DNA of 64,000 bases from Marinitoga aeolica (GTDB lineage: Bacteria; Thermotogota; Thermotogae; Petrotogales; Petrotogaceae). The notes beneath the pieces were generated by a model. It ran no database searches, had not been told where the DNA came from, and saw only the letters and a program-made list of their open reading frames with translations. Positions 9,861 through 19,708 of this stretch are shown here, in pieces; the first letter of the stretch is position 1; every line of letters starts with the position of its first letter. The stretch lies in the NCBI RefSeq assembly GCF_029910535.1, contig NZ_CP069362.1:620001-684000 (forward strand), given 5' to 3'. Made by a program: the position numbers and the translations under genes.

Positions 9861-9893
9861 AAAATGCTGAGGTTAATTCCTCAGCATTTTTTT
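9859..9893. terminator. bidirectional terminator between tex and a GGDEF gene
   Basis: Stem AAAAATGCTGAGG with its complement around a short AT loop, flanked by A and T runs. The stop codon of the convergent GGDEF gene lies within it. Confidence 0.85.
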
Positions 9894-11275
9894 GTTTTTT
9901 TCATTTCATACATCAATGTATCTACTTTTTTTAAGTTTTCTGTTAAAGTTATCGTTTCATCCAATTCCGTTATTCCAAAAGAAATGCTTATTGGAAATTC
10001 CGAATGTTTCAATTTTTCCTTTATTCTATTCATAATTTTTTTTGAATCTTCAATATTTGTATTTGGAAAAATAATAATAAATTCGTCTCCACCATATCTT
10101 GCAAAAATATCAGATTCACGGATATTTTCATTAACAACTTCAGAAAATAAAATTAAACACATATCTCCATAATCATGCCCATAAATATCATTTATCATTT
10201 TAAAATCATCTATATCTATAAAACTTATTGTTATGAGATCACCATATCTTTTACTTTGTTCATAAATTTTTTTTAAATATTCCCCTAAAAAATTCCTATT
10301 ATATGCTTTGGTTAAATGGTCTTTTATCGACATTTCATAATATTTTTCTTTTTCCTGATACAATTCTCTATATAGATTGTTAAATCTTATAACCGATTGA
10401 ATTGCATATGTTATTTCATCTAACAATGCAAATTCCAACTTTGTAAATCTATCATTTTTAGGTCTTTCATACAAAATTGCTCCATATACTTCATCATTTT
10501 CATCCTTTAATGGAACGCCATAAACACTATATGGTTTTGGCCTGGCACCAACATGGTGTATTTTATATCCATATGGTAGCTCATAATTAAGAGAATCTGA
10601 AATATATATTTTTTTGTTGTAATCTATAACGTATGAAGTCAATGTTTTATTACTTCTTAAAAATTCTTTTCCTGTTAAAACTATATCATCTATAATACCA
10701 AATTCAATATAAATTTTGTTTTTATCTTTCAAAGTGGCTATAGCTATTTCTTTAATAATATCATATTCTTTTAAAACATTAAATATCTTTTCATACGTTC
10801 TTCTACTATTGAAATTTAATTTTGATAATTCTTTAAAACTTATCTCACTTATCTTTTTTGATATTTCAAGATATTTATAATCGAGTAATTTTATTTCATT
10901 TGTTACATCTAAGACTGTTATTACATAATATTTTTCATTTTCTATAATAACACCTTCAAAACCAATTTCTATATACCTTTCTTTAAATTCTTTTACATCT
11001 TTAAAGGAAATTTCATTATTTGCATTTTGGAATATATTTATATAATCCATCAAATTATGCAGTTTAGTTATATCTGATTTTATTTTAACATAGTTTTTAT
11101 AATCAAAATAAATCTCCAATGGTGAAATTTCTTCTAAATTTACATCAAATAATTTAGCTATTCTTTTAAATGCATTATTAAGATATTCAACTTCTCTTTT
11201 GTGAATTATCAATATCCCCATATTTTCATTTTCGAAATGCTTTTCAAATATAATATTCTTTACTTTATCATTCAT
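9881..11275 (-). CDS. PAS-GAF-GGDEF diguanylate cyclase
   Basis: A 464-aa soluble protein with no membrane helix. The first ~130 residues look PAS-like (MGILIIHKREVEYLNNAFKR), residues ~165-310 look GAF-like (SVYGVPLKDENDEVYGAILYERP), and a C-terminal GGDEF domain carries the intact signature RYGGDEF and an I-site RESD five residues before it. It is therefore predicted to make cyclic di-GMP with product inhibition, responding to a cytosolic signal. The start at 11275 places AGGGGG 6 nt upstream; earlier in-frame Met codons overlap the binding site. Confidence 0.9.
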   Translation of the reverse strand: MNDKVKNIIFEKHFENENMGILIIHKREVEYLNNAFKRIAKLFDVNLEEISPLEIYFDYKNYVKIKSDITKLHNLMDYINIFQNANNEISFKDVKEFKERYIEIGFEGVIIENEKYYVITVLDVTNEIKLLDYKYLEISKKISEISFKELSKLNFNSRRTYEKIFNVLKEYDIIKEIAIATLKDKNKIYIEFGIIDDIVLTGKEFLRSNKTLTSYVIDYNKKIYISDSLNYELPYGYKIHHVGARPKPYSVYGVPLKDENDEVYGAILYERPKNDRFTKLEFALLDEITYAIQSVIRFNNLYRELYQEKEKYYEMSIKDHLTKAYNRNFLGEYLKKIYEQSKRYGDLITISFIDIDDFKMINDIYGHDYGDMCLILFSEVVNENIRESDIFARYGGDEFIIIFPNTNIEDSKKIMNRIKEKLKHSEFPISISFGITELDETITLTENLKKVDTLMYEMKKTKKC

Positions 11276-11392
11276 AGCCATCCCCCTGAATAACAATGAT
11301 TATCTATTTTATTCTATATCTATTTTTTTACATTTTAATGTTTTTGGTGACAATAATTTTAATTATAGATTAGCAGAAGATTGATTATTAGT

Positions 11393-12583
11393 TTATAATA
11401 TATTTCCTTTAAATATAACATATTGCGGTTTTTCATGATTTCTCAATGATTCTAATATATTTTTCTCTTTTAATATTACCAAATTAGCTAAATTCCCTTC
11501 TTTTATTTCAAAATCTTTTATTCCCATACTTTTAGCTCCGTTAATAGTTATCATATCATATAATATTTCCATATCTTTTTGTGTTGTCATCCATAAAATA
11601 TGAGATGCTAAAAAAGCTACTTCAAGCATATTATTCCTTCCATAAGGATAATAAGCATCCGAAATATCATCTTGTCCTAATGCTACTAATGCTCCTTCTG
11701 AAATTAATTCTTTTACTCTTGCATGAAGTGGCCCAGTATGAGGATCTGTTATAATTCCAATTCTTGCTTTTTTTAATAATTCTATTAACTTCATTAAGTA
11801 TGGTGTAGAATACATAGACATTGCTCTGGCGTGATGAGCCAATACTTTTCCTTCAAACCCTTCCTTTAAAGTTTTTACGGCTAACATTTCAAGTGTTTTT
11901 AATCCAGGGTCTCCAGCATCATCAACTAACATAGATATAGGTTTATTAAATTCTTTAGCAATTTCAAACATTTTATCGATATGTTCTTTTTCATCTTCTT
12001 CGGTTAATTCAATCCACGGAATACCTCCAACAACATCTGCACCTAATTTTATTGCTTCTTTAATCAATTCATATGTCCCTGGTTCTTTTACAATTCCATC
12101 TTGAGGAAAAGCTACAACTTCTAAATACAATTTATCTTTAAATTCTTCTTTTACTTTTAACAAAGATTTTACTCCTACAAGTTTAGCTTTACTATCTACA
12201 TCTGCAAAAGCCCTTATATGGGTCACTCCATTTTCTACTGCTAAGTTTAATGCTTTTCTTACATTTGGAATAATCCATTTTTCATCATATTGCTTTTTTA
12301 TCTCTGCCGCAAGCTCAATAGCTGTCATAGCTCTTCCCATATTTTCACCATGATAATCTTTTAATGCTTCTTCATTCATTTTCATTAATGTATAAACTTT
12401 ACATAGGTGAAGATGCGGATTAACAAAAGATTCTGTTACTAAATTCCCATGAGCTTCAATGATTTTTTCTGATTTATCACTAATATTATCTGAAATTTCA
12501 ACAATCCTACCACCTTTTATACCAATATCTTTTAACTCTTTATAATTCCTTAATTTTGCATTTTTAATTAAAATATCGAACAT
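11393..12583 (-). CDS. cytosine-deaminase-like amidohydrolase
   Basis: A 396-aa amidohydrolase-superfamily enzyme. It has the metal-binding NPHLHL near residue 65, an AHHARAM block (His ligands), and the late Asp in LGQDDISDAYYPYGRNNMLEVAFL, which matches the cytosine/isoguanine deaminase branch. It probably deaminates a pyrimidine or related heterocycle; exact substrate unknown. The start has GGAGGG 5 nt upstream; 13 additional upstream codons overlap the hairpin of the preceding intergenic space and are not used. It is the last gene of the nucleobase cluster, separated from the previous one by an attenuator-like hairpin. Confidence 0.85.
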   Translation of the reverse strand: MFDILIKNAKLRNYKELKDIGIKGGRIVEISDNISDKSEKIIEAHGNLVTESFVNPHLHLCKVYTLMKMNEEALKDYHGENMGRAMTAIELAAEIKKQYDEKWIIPNVRKALNLAVENGVTHIRAFADVDSKAKLVGVKSLLKVKEEFKDKLYLEVVAFPQDGIVKEPGTYELIKEAIKLGADVVGGIPWIELTEEDEKEHIDKMFEIAKEFNKPISMLVDDAGDPGLKTLEMLAVKTLKEGFEGKVLAHHARAMSMYSTPYLMKLIELLKKARIGIITDPHTGPLHARVKELISEGALVALGQDDISDAYYPYGRNNMLEVAFLASHILWMTTQKDMEILYDMITINGAKSMGIKDFEIKEGNLANLVILKEKNILESLRNHEKPQYVIFKGNIL

Positions 12584-12595
12584 TTTCTCCCTCCT

Positions 12596-12620
12596 AGCAA
12601 AAATGCGGCAATAATGCCGC
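12596..12620 (-). terminator. intercistronic hairpin (attenuator or partial terminator)
   Basis: On the minus strand ATGCGGCA and its complement TGCCGCAT close a small loop and are followed by TTTTTG. It lies between the two deaminase genes, and the ribosome binding site of the downstream gene begins a few bases after the T run, so it should lower expression of the last gene. Confidence 0.7.
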
Positions 12621-12626
12621 ATCTGT

Positions 12627-13982
12627 TTATAAACTATTTATAACTTTTTTTGATATTTCATTGTGTTTTTCTATTAATCTTGGTAATTCCTCATCAAGAA
12701 TTTTTCCATCTTTAACTCTTATTTCCCCATTAATAACATTCAAATCAACTTGTTTTCCATCACACATTAAAACAGCTCCAAGTGGATCATCAAGTCCTCC
12801 AGCAAATTCTAATCTGTTTAAATTAAATCCAATAAAATCAGCAGCTTTACCAATTTCTATACTTCCAATATAATCATCCATTCTTAGAACTCTTGCTCCA
12901 CCTATTGTTCCCATTTTTAATGCTTCTTTTACAGTTAAAGCATCCGCACCGTATTTTACCCTTTGCAATAATAATGCGTTCCTTATTTCTGCAATCATAT
13001 TATTAGTATCATTACTTGCGCTTCCATCTACAGCTATCCCTATTCTTATTTTATCCTTCATTTTTGTTACTGGTGCAATCCCAGAACCTAAACGCATGTT
13101 TGAAGAAGGACAATGTGCCATACCTACATCATTTTTTGCCAATTTTTCAATATCTGAATCGCTCAACCAAACAAGATGAGCAAACCAAGCTCTCGGATTA
13201 AGCCAACCTAATTCTTCCATATAATCAACAGGTTTTTTGCCAAATTTTTCTAAACAATACTTATCTTCATCTAATGTTTCAGCTACATGCGTATGCATTA
13301 ATACATCGTATTCTTCTGCTATTTTCACAGTTTCTTTCATAAGATCTGCTGTTACAGAAAATGGAGAACACGGAGCTAATGCTATTCTTAACATTGAATA
13401 TTTTTCAGGGTTATGATATTTTTCTATAACTCTAATACTCTCTTTTATTATTTCTTTTTCAGTTTGAACAACACTATCTGGAGGTAATCCACCATCTTTT
13501 TTACTCATAGACATACTTCCACGCGTTGGATGAAATCTTATTCCCGTTCTCATTGCTCCTTCTATTTCTGCATCTATAGCTTCATTTAATCCATATGGAT
13601 ATAAATATAAATGATCAGTTGTAGTAGTAACCCCTGTTTTCATCATTTCATAATTAGCAATAATAGAACTAATATAAAATCCTTCCCTATCAATAAATTT
13701 CCATCTTTCATATAAAAAAACTAACCAATCAAATAGTTTTGCATTTTGAGCTCCTTTAACATTTCTTGTTAATGATTGATATAAATGATGATGTGTATTT
13801 ACAAACCCTGGCATTATAAGCATATCTTTACAATTAATTATTTCATCTGCTTCTAAATCAGGATCACCTGTACCCATATCCTTAATTACATTATCCTCAA
13901 TATAAATATATGCATTTTCAAGTTCCGTATCTTTATTATCAAAAGTTGCAAGATATGATATGTTTTTAAATAACTTTTTCAT
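12627..13982 (-). CDS. 8-oxoguanine-deaminase-like amidohydrolase
   Basis: A 451-aa zinc amidohydrolase. PGFVNTHHHLYQSLTRN gives the HxH metal site with the Leu-Tyr-Gln pattern of the 8-oxoguanine deaminase / AtzB branch, and HPTRGSMSMSKKDGGLPPD is a near-diagnostic block of the bacterial 8-oxoguanine deaminases. HTHVAETLDE and the late AVDGSASND supply further ligands. The reaction would be 8-oxoguanine to urate plus ammonia; related enzymes act on other purines or triazines. Its start overlaps the preceding PLP gene stop by 4 nt. Confidence 0.88.
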   Translation of the reverse strand: MKKLFKNISYLATFDNKDTELENAYIYIEDNVIKDMGTGDPDLEADEIINCKDMLIMPGFVNTHHHLYQSLTRNVKGAQNAKLFDWLVFLYERWKFIDREGFYISSIIANYEMMKTGVTTTTDHLYLYPYGLNEAIDAEIEGAMRTGIRFHPTRGSMSMSKKDGGLPPDSVVQTEKEIIKESIRVIEKYHNPEKYSMLRIALAPCSPFSVTADLMKETVKIAEEYDVLMHTHVAETLDEDKYCLEKFGKKPVDYMEELGWLNPRAWFAHLVWLSDSDIEKLAKNDVGMAHCPSSNMRLGSGIAPVTKMKDKIRIGIAVDGSASNDTNNMIAEIRNALLLQRVKYGADALTVKEALKMGTIGGARVLRMDDYIGSIEIGKAADFIGFNLNRLEFAGGLDDPLGAVLMCDGKQVDLNVINGEIRVKDGKILDEELPRLIEKHNEISKKVINSL

Positions 13983-15394
13983 TCGTCAAGCCACACCTTC
14001 CTTAAAGTTGCTTTATGTTCCTCTCTATATTGTTCTAGCATTTTATCCATTTCCTCTACTTTTCTTTGATGCTCTTTCCAATATTTTTGTTCTTTTTGTG
14101 CATTCAGTTCTTCTAATGTTTTTCCCTGTTGTTCAATCCATGTATAATATTTTAAGTTGTGCCATCTTTCTCTATTATATTTATCTCCTTCAAATATGCC
14201 TGATGTTTCCTGATAAAGGAATATTCTCTCTACTCTTGATTTTGCTTCTGCTCTATCAAGTTTTCCATATGTTTTTGTCATTTGTTCCATAACAGAATGA
14301 TATCTATCTATATTGTCAGTAGCAACCACAAAAATATTATCATCAGATTTTAAATTATAGAATTTAGCCATTTTTATAGCCCCAATTACATTCGCAACAC
14401 CTGAAATACCAAATTTATCTGAAATATATTCTACCATTTCTGGATCAACAAATTCTTTTAAGAATTTTTTACCTTCTTCGTCTGTTAAAACTTGAAGCAT
14501 TTTTTTACTGTCAATGTCATCTACTAACACAACCGCATCATTATTCATAACGTTATGAATCCATGTAACGTGTTTATCTCCAATTCCTTGAATATCATGT
14601 CCTCCATAACCATTTAATGAAATTGTTGGACATTGAACTGGTTCCATAGCTACAACCTTAGTCTCAGGAAATTCTTGTTTTACTCTATCTCCACTTGCAA
14701 TTGTTCCTGCAGACCCTACACCCAACACTATTGCAGCGATTCTTTCATTACCAATATGATATCTTTTAACAGTTTCTATCATTGTGTTTCCAGTTACATA
14801 ATAATGGAATCTATAATTTCCAAAAGCTTCGAATTGATTCAAAATCCTTATGTGTTCCGGATCTGATTCATATAGTTCTTTTGATTTATCATAAATTTCT
14901 TTTACATTTGATTCACAACCAGGTGTTGGAATAACCTCTGATCCATACTTTCTTATTATTTCAAATCTTTCTTTACTCATTTCTTCTGGCAATAATACAA
15001 GAGAATCATAATTCATTCTTGAACTAACAAATGCACCACCTATACCATAATTTCCTGTTGACGGCCATACTAATTTGTGAATAGATGGATCAACTTCGTG
15101 TGTAATAGTCTTTTCCATTAATACAGAATATGTTGCTCCCACTTTATGACTTCCAGATGGAAAATCTTTTGCATATAACACGATAATATTTGCCTCTACA
15201 CCTGTTAATTCCTTAGGCATAACAAAATACCTTATTTCATTATTCTCATCCTTCCAGGATATGTTAAATAAATTAATTGGATGAAGAGGATCTTTCTCTT
15301 TCATTTCAATAGCTCTTTGTCTGATTTCTGGATCAATTTTTTCTGGATGTAACATCTCTTCATAAGTTGGTCCTACTATTGGCACTCTTTTCAT
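13979..15394 (-). CDS. fold-type II PLP-dependent enzyme (cysteine synthase/ammonia-lyase-like)
   Basis: A 471-aa tryptophan-synthase-beta superfamily protein. The PLP lysine lies in FPSGSHKVGATYSV (about residue 100), a phosphate/substrate loop follows (WPSTGNYGIGG), and a PLP-phosphate glycine loop appears at VLGVGSAGTIASGD. The long charged C-terminal helix (EEMDKMLEQYREEHKATLRK) is unusual for plain cysteine synthases. Homologues are often found next to purine-degradation genes; a beta-elimination or ammonia-lyase activity is likely but unproven. It sits between the oxidoreductase and the deaminases in one operon, coupled downstream by ATGA. Confidence 0.8.
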   Translation of the reverse strand: MKRVPIVGPTYEEMLHPEKIDPEIRQRAIEMKEKDPLHPINLFNISWKDENNEIRYFVMPKELTGVEANIIVLYAKDFPSGSHKVGATYSVLMEKTITHEVDPSIHKLVWPSTGNYGIGGAFVSSRMNYDSLVLLPEEMSKERFEIIRKYGSEVIPTPGCESNVKEIYDKSKELYESDPEHIRILNQFEAFGNYRFHYYVTGNTMIETVKRYHIGNERIAAIVLGVGSAGTIASGDRVKQEFPETKVVAMEPVQCPTISLNGYGGHDIQGIGDKHVTWIHNVMNNDAVVLVDDIDSKKMLQVLTDEEGKKFLKEFVDPEMVEYISDKFGISGVANVIGAIKMAKFYNLKSDDNIFVVATDNIDRYHSVMEQMTKTYGKLDRAEAKSRVERIFLYQETSGIFEGDKYNRERWHNLKYYTWIEQQGKTLEELNAQKEQKYWKEHQRKVEEMDKMLEQYREEHKATLRKVWLDE

Positions 15395-15423
15395 TCTATC
15401 AATACCCCCCTGAGTTTAGATTT

Positions 15424-17679
15424 TTATATTATGTCTTCCATGGAAATTGGAATCTTTATTATCCTCTTTTTTATAGCATTAGAAACAGCATTTGCTATAG
15501 ATGGCGGAGCAGTCATTAAAGATGGTTCTCCTATTCCTTTTGCACCAAAAGGTCCATATGGAAATTCTTCTTCAACAACATCAGGAATTATTTCTGGAAC
15601 ATCTTTTATTGTTGGAATTATATAATTGTTGAAATTATCTGTAATTATCTTCCCATTTTTCTGTTTTATTTCTTCCATTATGGCATGGCCCATTCCCTGA
15701 ACAGCACCACCCTGTATCTGTCCTATAACTCCATCATAATTTATTGCTTTACCTATATCATGCGATATCCACATTTTTTTCACATCAACCTTGCCTGTTA
15801 AAGTATCTACTTCAACTAAAGTTAATTGAGTCGAATATGTATAAGTTACATATGCTTCTCCAACACCATTTTCCATATCAAAATGCAATTTAGGAGATCT
15901 ATACCATCCTGATTCATTTAACTTTACATTTGAATCATTACACATTTTCGCAATTTCATCAAATGAATATTCTTTATCATTTATTTTGTATACTCCTAAA
16001 TTTATTTTTATATCTTCTGGTTTAACTTTAAATTTATTACATAAAAACTCTATAATATTATTTTTAATTTTTTCAGCTGCATCTTTAGCAGCATTTCCAC
16101 TAAATACTGTAGTTCTTGAAGCAACTGTTGGGCCACTATCCTGAACTATAAATGTGTCTGTTTGCAATACATTTATTTTATCTAGTTTCTGACCTAATAT
16201 TTCAGAAACTATCATTGAAATCGCAGTTTTTGAACCCTGACCTATTTCTGTTCCACCAAACATAACGTTTATTGTACCATCTGGGAACACATGAACCTCA
16301 GAATTAGAAGCATCCAAATGTTGCCCACCTGCCCCTAAACTTACTCCATATATTATATGTGACCATCCCAAACCTCGTTTTTTTATATTATTATTTTTAT
16401 TAAATTCCTCGACTTCTTTTTTCAACTGTTCATAATTTGATAATTTTTTTATATTTTCAAGTGTTTTTTTAGCCCCAACAGAAAATTCTAATTTATGTCC
16501 TGTTGCTGTTTCGCCGCCAACTTCAAGTGCATTTTTATATCGAATTTCCCATGGATCAATGCCTAATTTTTCCGCAGCTTCATCCATTACAGATTCAATA
16601 GCAAATAATACCTGTGGTGATCCAAATCCTCTAAATGCACCACATGGAACTTTATTTGTATATACACCATATACATCAACATACACATTTGGAACTTTAT
16701 ATGCACCAGCAGAATGCGTGAGAGTTCTATACATAACTATTGGTGACAATGTTGAGTATGCTCCCATATCAAGATATGTTTCGCTTTTTAACCCTATTAT
16801 TGTTCCATCTTTTTTAAAAGCTACTTTATATTTCGATTTTGAAGGATGTCTTTTACTTGTTTCCTTTATATCATCTTCTCTTTTATATATAATTTTTACA
16901 GGTCTTTTTGTCAAATAAGACAATAATGCTGCTTTTGATGCAATATAAGATGGAACATCTTCTTTACCTCCAAATCCCCCTCCCGTTTCCATCTGTATTA
17001 CATCAACTTTATTAAATGGAATATCTAAAATTTCAGATACATCTTCCTGAACATAAAATGGGCATTGCATTGATCCATAAATTCTCATGATTTCTCCATC
17101 AAAATTTGCAACTGCACCCTGAGTTTCAAGATATGCCTGCTCTTGATAATCTGTTCTAAATTCTCTTTCTATTATCAAATCAGCTATTTCAAAACTATTT
17201 TCTACTTCTCCTCTTCTGATTTTTTTATGAAATGCTATATTAGTTTCTTCATTATTTACCTTTATTTCATCTTTTATAGCTTCCTCTATAGTTAATACAG
17301 CAGGCAATTCCTCAACTTCAAACTTTACTTTTGATATAGCTTCTTCTACAGCTTCTTTAGTTTCACCAGCAATTAATGCTATCGCATCGTGCTCAAATCT
17401 AATTTTTTCTCCTACTGGAATTAAAAACCACATATCTTTCGTTAATACCCCAAATTTATTTGTTCCAGGAACATCTTCATATGTAGCCACTTTTACAATT
17501 CCCGGAACTTTCTCTGCTTCAGATATATCTATGCTCTTTAAAATACCGTGTGATATATTTGAATATACCACTCCTGCATATAGCATTCTATCAAAATATA
17601 TATCAGGCGTATATTTGGCTTCACCATAAGCCTTTTCTTTCCCTTCTATTCTCTTTACAATTTTTCCTACAACTTTCAT
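15424..17679 (-). CDS. molybdopterin-binding large subunit of a xanthine-dehydrogenase-type hydroxylase
   Basis: A 751-aa large subunit of the xanthine oxidase family, carrying the molybdenum cofactor. Seen: GGGFGGKE and GAFRGFGSPQ (conserved Arg contacting the substrate), and the C-terminal GAKGIGEPSL, whose Glu (about residue 718) is the catalytic base. The FAD and 2Fe-2S subunits that normally complete the enzyme are not adjacent or in this window. GGGGGG precedes the ATG. It is first in the cluster, so hydroxylation of a purine would feed the deaminases that follow. It could instead act on another heterocycle or aldehyde. Confidence 0.9.
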   Translation of the reverse strand: MKVVGKIVKRIEGKEKAYGEAKYTPDIYFDRMLYAGVVYSNISHGILKSIDISEAEKVPGIVKVATYEDVPGTNKFGVLTKDMWFLIPVGEKIRFEHDAIALIAGETKEAVEEAISKVKFEVEELPAVLTIEEAIKDEIKVNNEETNIAFHKKIRRGEVENSFEIADLIIEREFRTDYQEQAYLETQGAVANFDGEIMRIYGSMQCPFYVQEDVSEILDIPFNKVDVIQMETGGGFGGKEDVPSYIASKAALLSYLTKRPVKIIYKREDDIKETSKRHPSKSKYKVAFKKDGTIIGLKSETYLDMGAYSTLSPIVMYRTLTHSAGAYKVPNVYVDVYGVYTNKVPCGAFRGFGSPQVLFAIESVMDEAAEKLGIDPWEIRYKNALEVGGETATGHKLEFSVGAKKTLENIKKLSNYEQLKKEVEEFNKNNNIKKRGLGWSHIIYGVSLGAGGQHLDASNSEVHVFPDGTINVMFGGTEIGQGSKTAISMIVSEILGQKLDKINVLQTDTFIVQDSGPTVASRTTVFSGNAAKDAAEKIKNNIIEFLCNKFKVKPEDIKINLGVYKINDKEYSFDEIAKMCNDSNVKLNESGWYRSPKLHFDMENGVGEAYVTYTYSTQLTLVEVDTLTGKVDVKKMWISHDIGKAINYDGVIGQIQGGAVQGMGHAIMEEIKQKNGKIITDNFNNYIIPTIKDVPEIIPDVVEEEFPYGPFGAKGIGEPSLMTAPPSIANAVSNAIKKRIIKIPISMEDII

Positions 17680-17810
17680 TTTATCCCCCCAATTATTGAC
17701 TTATTATAAATTCTATTTTAAATTTTACCTTATTTTAGCCTTTTTTTAATAACTCGTTTTAAAAAGAAATATAATCTTTTTTAGATATAACTCGTTATAA
17801 ATACCTCAAA

Positions 17811-18176
17811 TCACTTTTTTTCAAGAACATATAATAACACATCATTTTCTTCTTTATCCTCTTCTATAAATCCTTTGTTTAAAACAATTCTTTTATCTAT
17901 TTGTCTTTTAGGAATCATATATGTCATATATATTTTTTTCAGTCTTACTGAATAAATTTATAGAAAAGTCTAAAGCTTTTTCATAATTTCCAGAAATAAA
18001 TGAGATAGAATTTGTATTATATTTTCTCATATAGTTACTTAAAATTATTAAAGACTCAATATTTTGTCTGCTTTCAACATTTTTATAATATTAGGAATAT
18101 AATCATCTTCCCATGCATATTTAGATATTTCAATTAAATCTTTTTTATCTTCCTTTTTTGCTTTCCTAATGATCAT
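17811..18176 (-). pseudogene. frameshifted GNAT-like acetyltransferase remnant
   Basis: The minus strand has a good AAGGGGGAG site and ATG opening MIIRKAKKEDKKDLIEIS, a typical GNAT N-terminus, but the frame stops after 42 codons. Coding-like sequence continues in a second frame (SLIILSNYMRKY, ISGNYEKALDFS) and then a third (KRIVLNKGFIEEDKEENDVLL) that ends at a TGA at 17811. Two frameshifts therefore disrupt a gene of about 120 codons. The remaining bases of the 17680-18307 spacer hold only the promoter of the next gene. A sequencing error could also explain the shifts. Confidence 0.6.
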
Positions 18177-18237
18177 GTTATCTCCCCCTTAAATTTTTTC
18201 ATTGTTCTCACAATATATTCGTTATTATATTTAATTA

Positions 18238-18266
18238 TTGAAAATAATTTTTATTTATGGTAAAAT
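18238..18266 (+). promoter_or_regulatory. promoter of the GH13 gene
   Basis: TTGAAA, 17 nt, TAAAAT, located about 40 nt upstream of the GH13 start. This is a good match to a vegetative promoter. Confidence 0.6.
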
Positions 18267-18307
18267 ATCTCTGCTTATCTCAAAAATTTATATGAAAGAG
18301 GTGTATT

Positions 18308-19684
18308 ATGGAAGCAAAAATTGGATATCAAATTTTTCCAGATAGGTTTTATTCATATTATAACAGAGGAAATGTAAAGTGGAATACTCCTATTACGGCT
18401 AAGAATTATTCTGCTCATACAATGTATGGTGGAGATCTAAAAGGAATACAGGAAAAGATTGATTATCTTAAAGAATTAAATGTGGATTTTTTATACTTAA
18501 CACCCATTTTTGAATCTAATAGTAATCATAGATATGATGCGAAAGACTACTTTAAAATAGATCCTATACTCGGAGATGAAAATGACTTAAAAAATCTAAT
18601 AACTGTATTACATAAGAATAATATAGAATTATGTTTGGATATAGCATTAAATCATATGAGCAATGAAAGCATATGGTTCAAAAATGCCTTAAATAATGAA
18701 AAGGAAAAAGAATTTTTCAGATATGAAAATGGAGATTTTACATATTGGCGAGATCATAAATCTTTGGTAGAACTTAATTTAGAAAGTAAAAATCTTCGAA
18801 AAATATTGTGGCAAGATGAAAATTCTGCAATGAAAAAGTGGACAAAATTAGGCGTTGATCATTGGAGACTTGATTGTGCATATGATTTGGGTTTTGATAT
18901 TTTAAAAGATATTGTTAAACATATAAAATCTCTCGGCGAAAACCACGATATAATCGGTGAGGTTTGGGCTTATCCAAAAGAATGGATTCAGATTATGGAT
19001 GGTATAATGAATTATTATTATACAGTAATAATAAGAAACATGCTAAATGGTTCATTAAAACCCAAAATTGCTGCAGAAATACTTAAAAATACTATAAAAG
19101 ATAGTGGTATGAAAATTTTAAAATCATGGAATATGCTTTCGTCTCATGATTCACCAAGAATTAAAAACACCTTTGGAAACAAATGGAAGTTAGCAGTAAT
19201 AATGCAATTCACACTACCTGGAAGTCCTTTGATATATTATGGTGAAGAATTAGGTATGGAAGGTGATCATGATCCATTCTGTCGTGGAGTCATGGAATGG
19301 GACAAGGTAAATGAAAATAATGAAACACTTAAGTTCTATATGAAATTAATAGATTTATTCAATAATTCAATAGCTTTGAAAAAGGGGAAATATTATGAAG
19401 TTATATCAAACGACGAGAATATTTTAGCTTATTATAGGAAATATAATAGTATCAGAGATGGAAAATTAGTTGTCATTAATCCAACAAATGAAGATAAAGA
19501 AATTCAACTTTATTTTGAAGAATCATTATTATTGGATGCCATGCATCTTTTTGACCATTTTAGCGATAATGAACTTTACATAGAAATGGGAAGTGTGAAA
19601 GGAAAAATACCTGCTAATTCATTTGGTATTTTTCATATGAAACCACGAGAATATAAAACTTATTCCGCTTATAAAAGATTATAA
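18308..19684 (+). CDS. GH13 alpha-amylase family glycosidase (neopullulanase/cyclomaltodextrinase-like)
   Basis: A 458-aa intracellular enzyme (no signal peptide). It starts IGYQIFPDRFY, the neopullulanase-type opening, with MYGGDLKGIQEKIDYL typical of that subfamily. Catalytic residues are visible: Asp in WRLDCAYDLG, the acid Glu in IIGEVWAY, and the transition-state Asp in LSSHDSPR; the DIALNHMS block is the first conserved region. It lacks the ~120-residue N-terminal domain of classic neopullulanases. Likely hydrolyses maltodextrin or cyclodextrins in the cytoplasm. Monocistronic, with its own promoter. Confidence 0.88.
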   Translation: MEAKIGYQIFPDRFYSYYNRGNVKWNTPITAKNYSAHTMYGGDLKGIQEKIDYLKELNVDFLYLTPIFESNSNHRYDAKDYFKIDPILGDENDLKNLITVLHKNNIELCLDIALNHMSNESIWFKNALNNEKEKEFFRYENGDFTYWRDHKSLVELNLESKNLRKILWQDENSAMKKWTKLGVDHWRLDCAYDLGFDILKDIVKHIKSLGENHDIIGEVWAYPKEWIQIMDGIMNYYYTVIIRNMLNGSLKPKIAAEILKNTIKDSGMKILKSWNMLSSHDSPRIKNTFGNKWKLAVIMQFTLPGSPLIYYGEELGMEGDHDPFCRGVMEWDKVNENNETLKFYMKLIDLFNNSIALKKGKYYEVISNDENILAYYRKYNSIRDGKLVVINPTNEDKEIQLYFEESLLLDAMHLFDHFSDNELYIEMGSVKGKIPANSFGIFHMKPREYKTYSAYKRL

Positions 19685-19708
19685 ATAGAAATAGAAGCTA
19701 TCGCTGAA

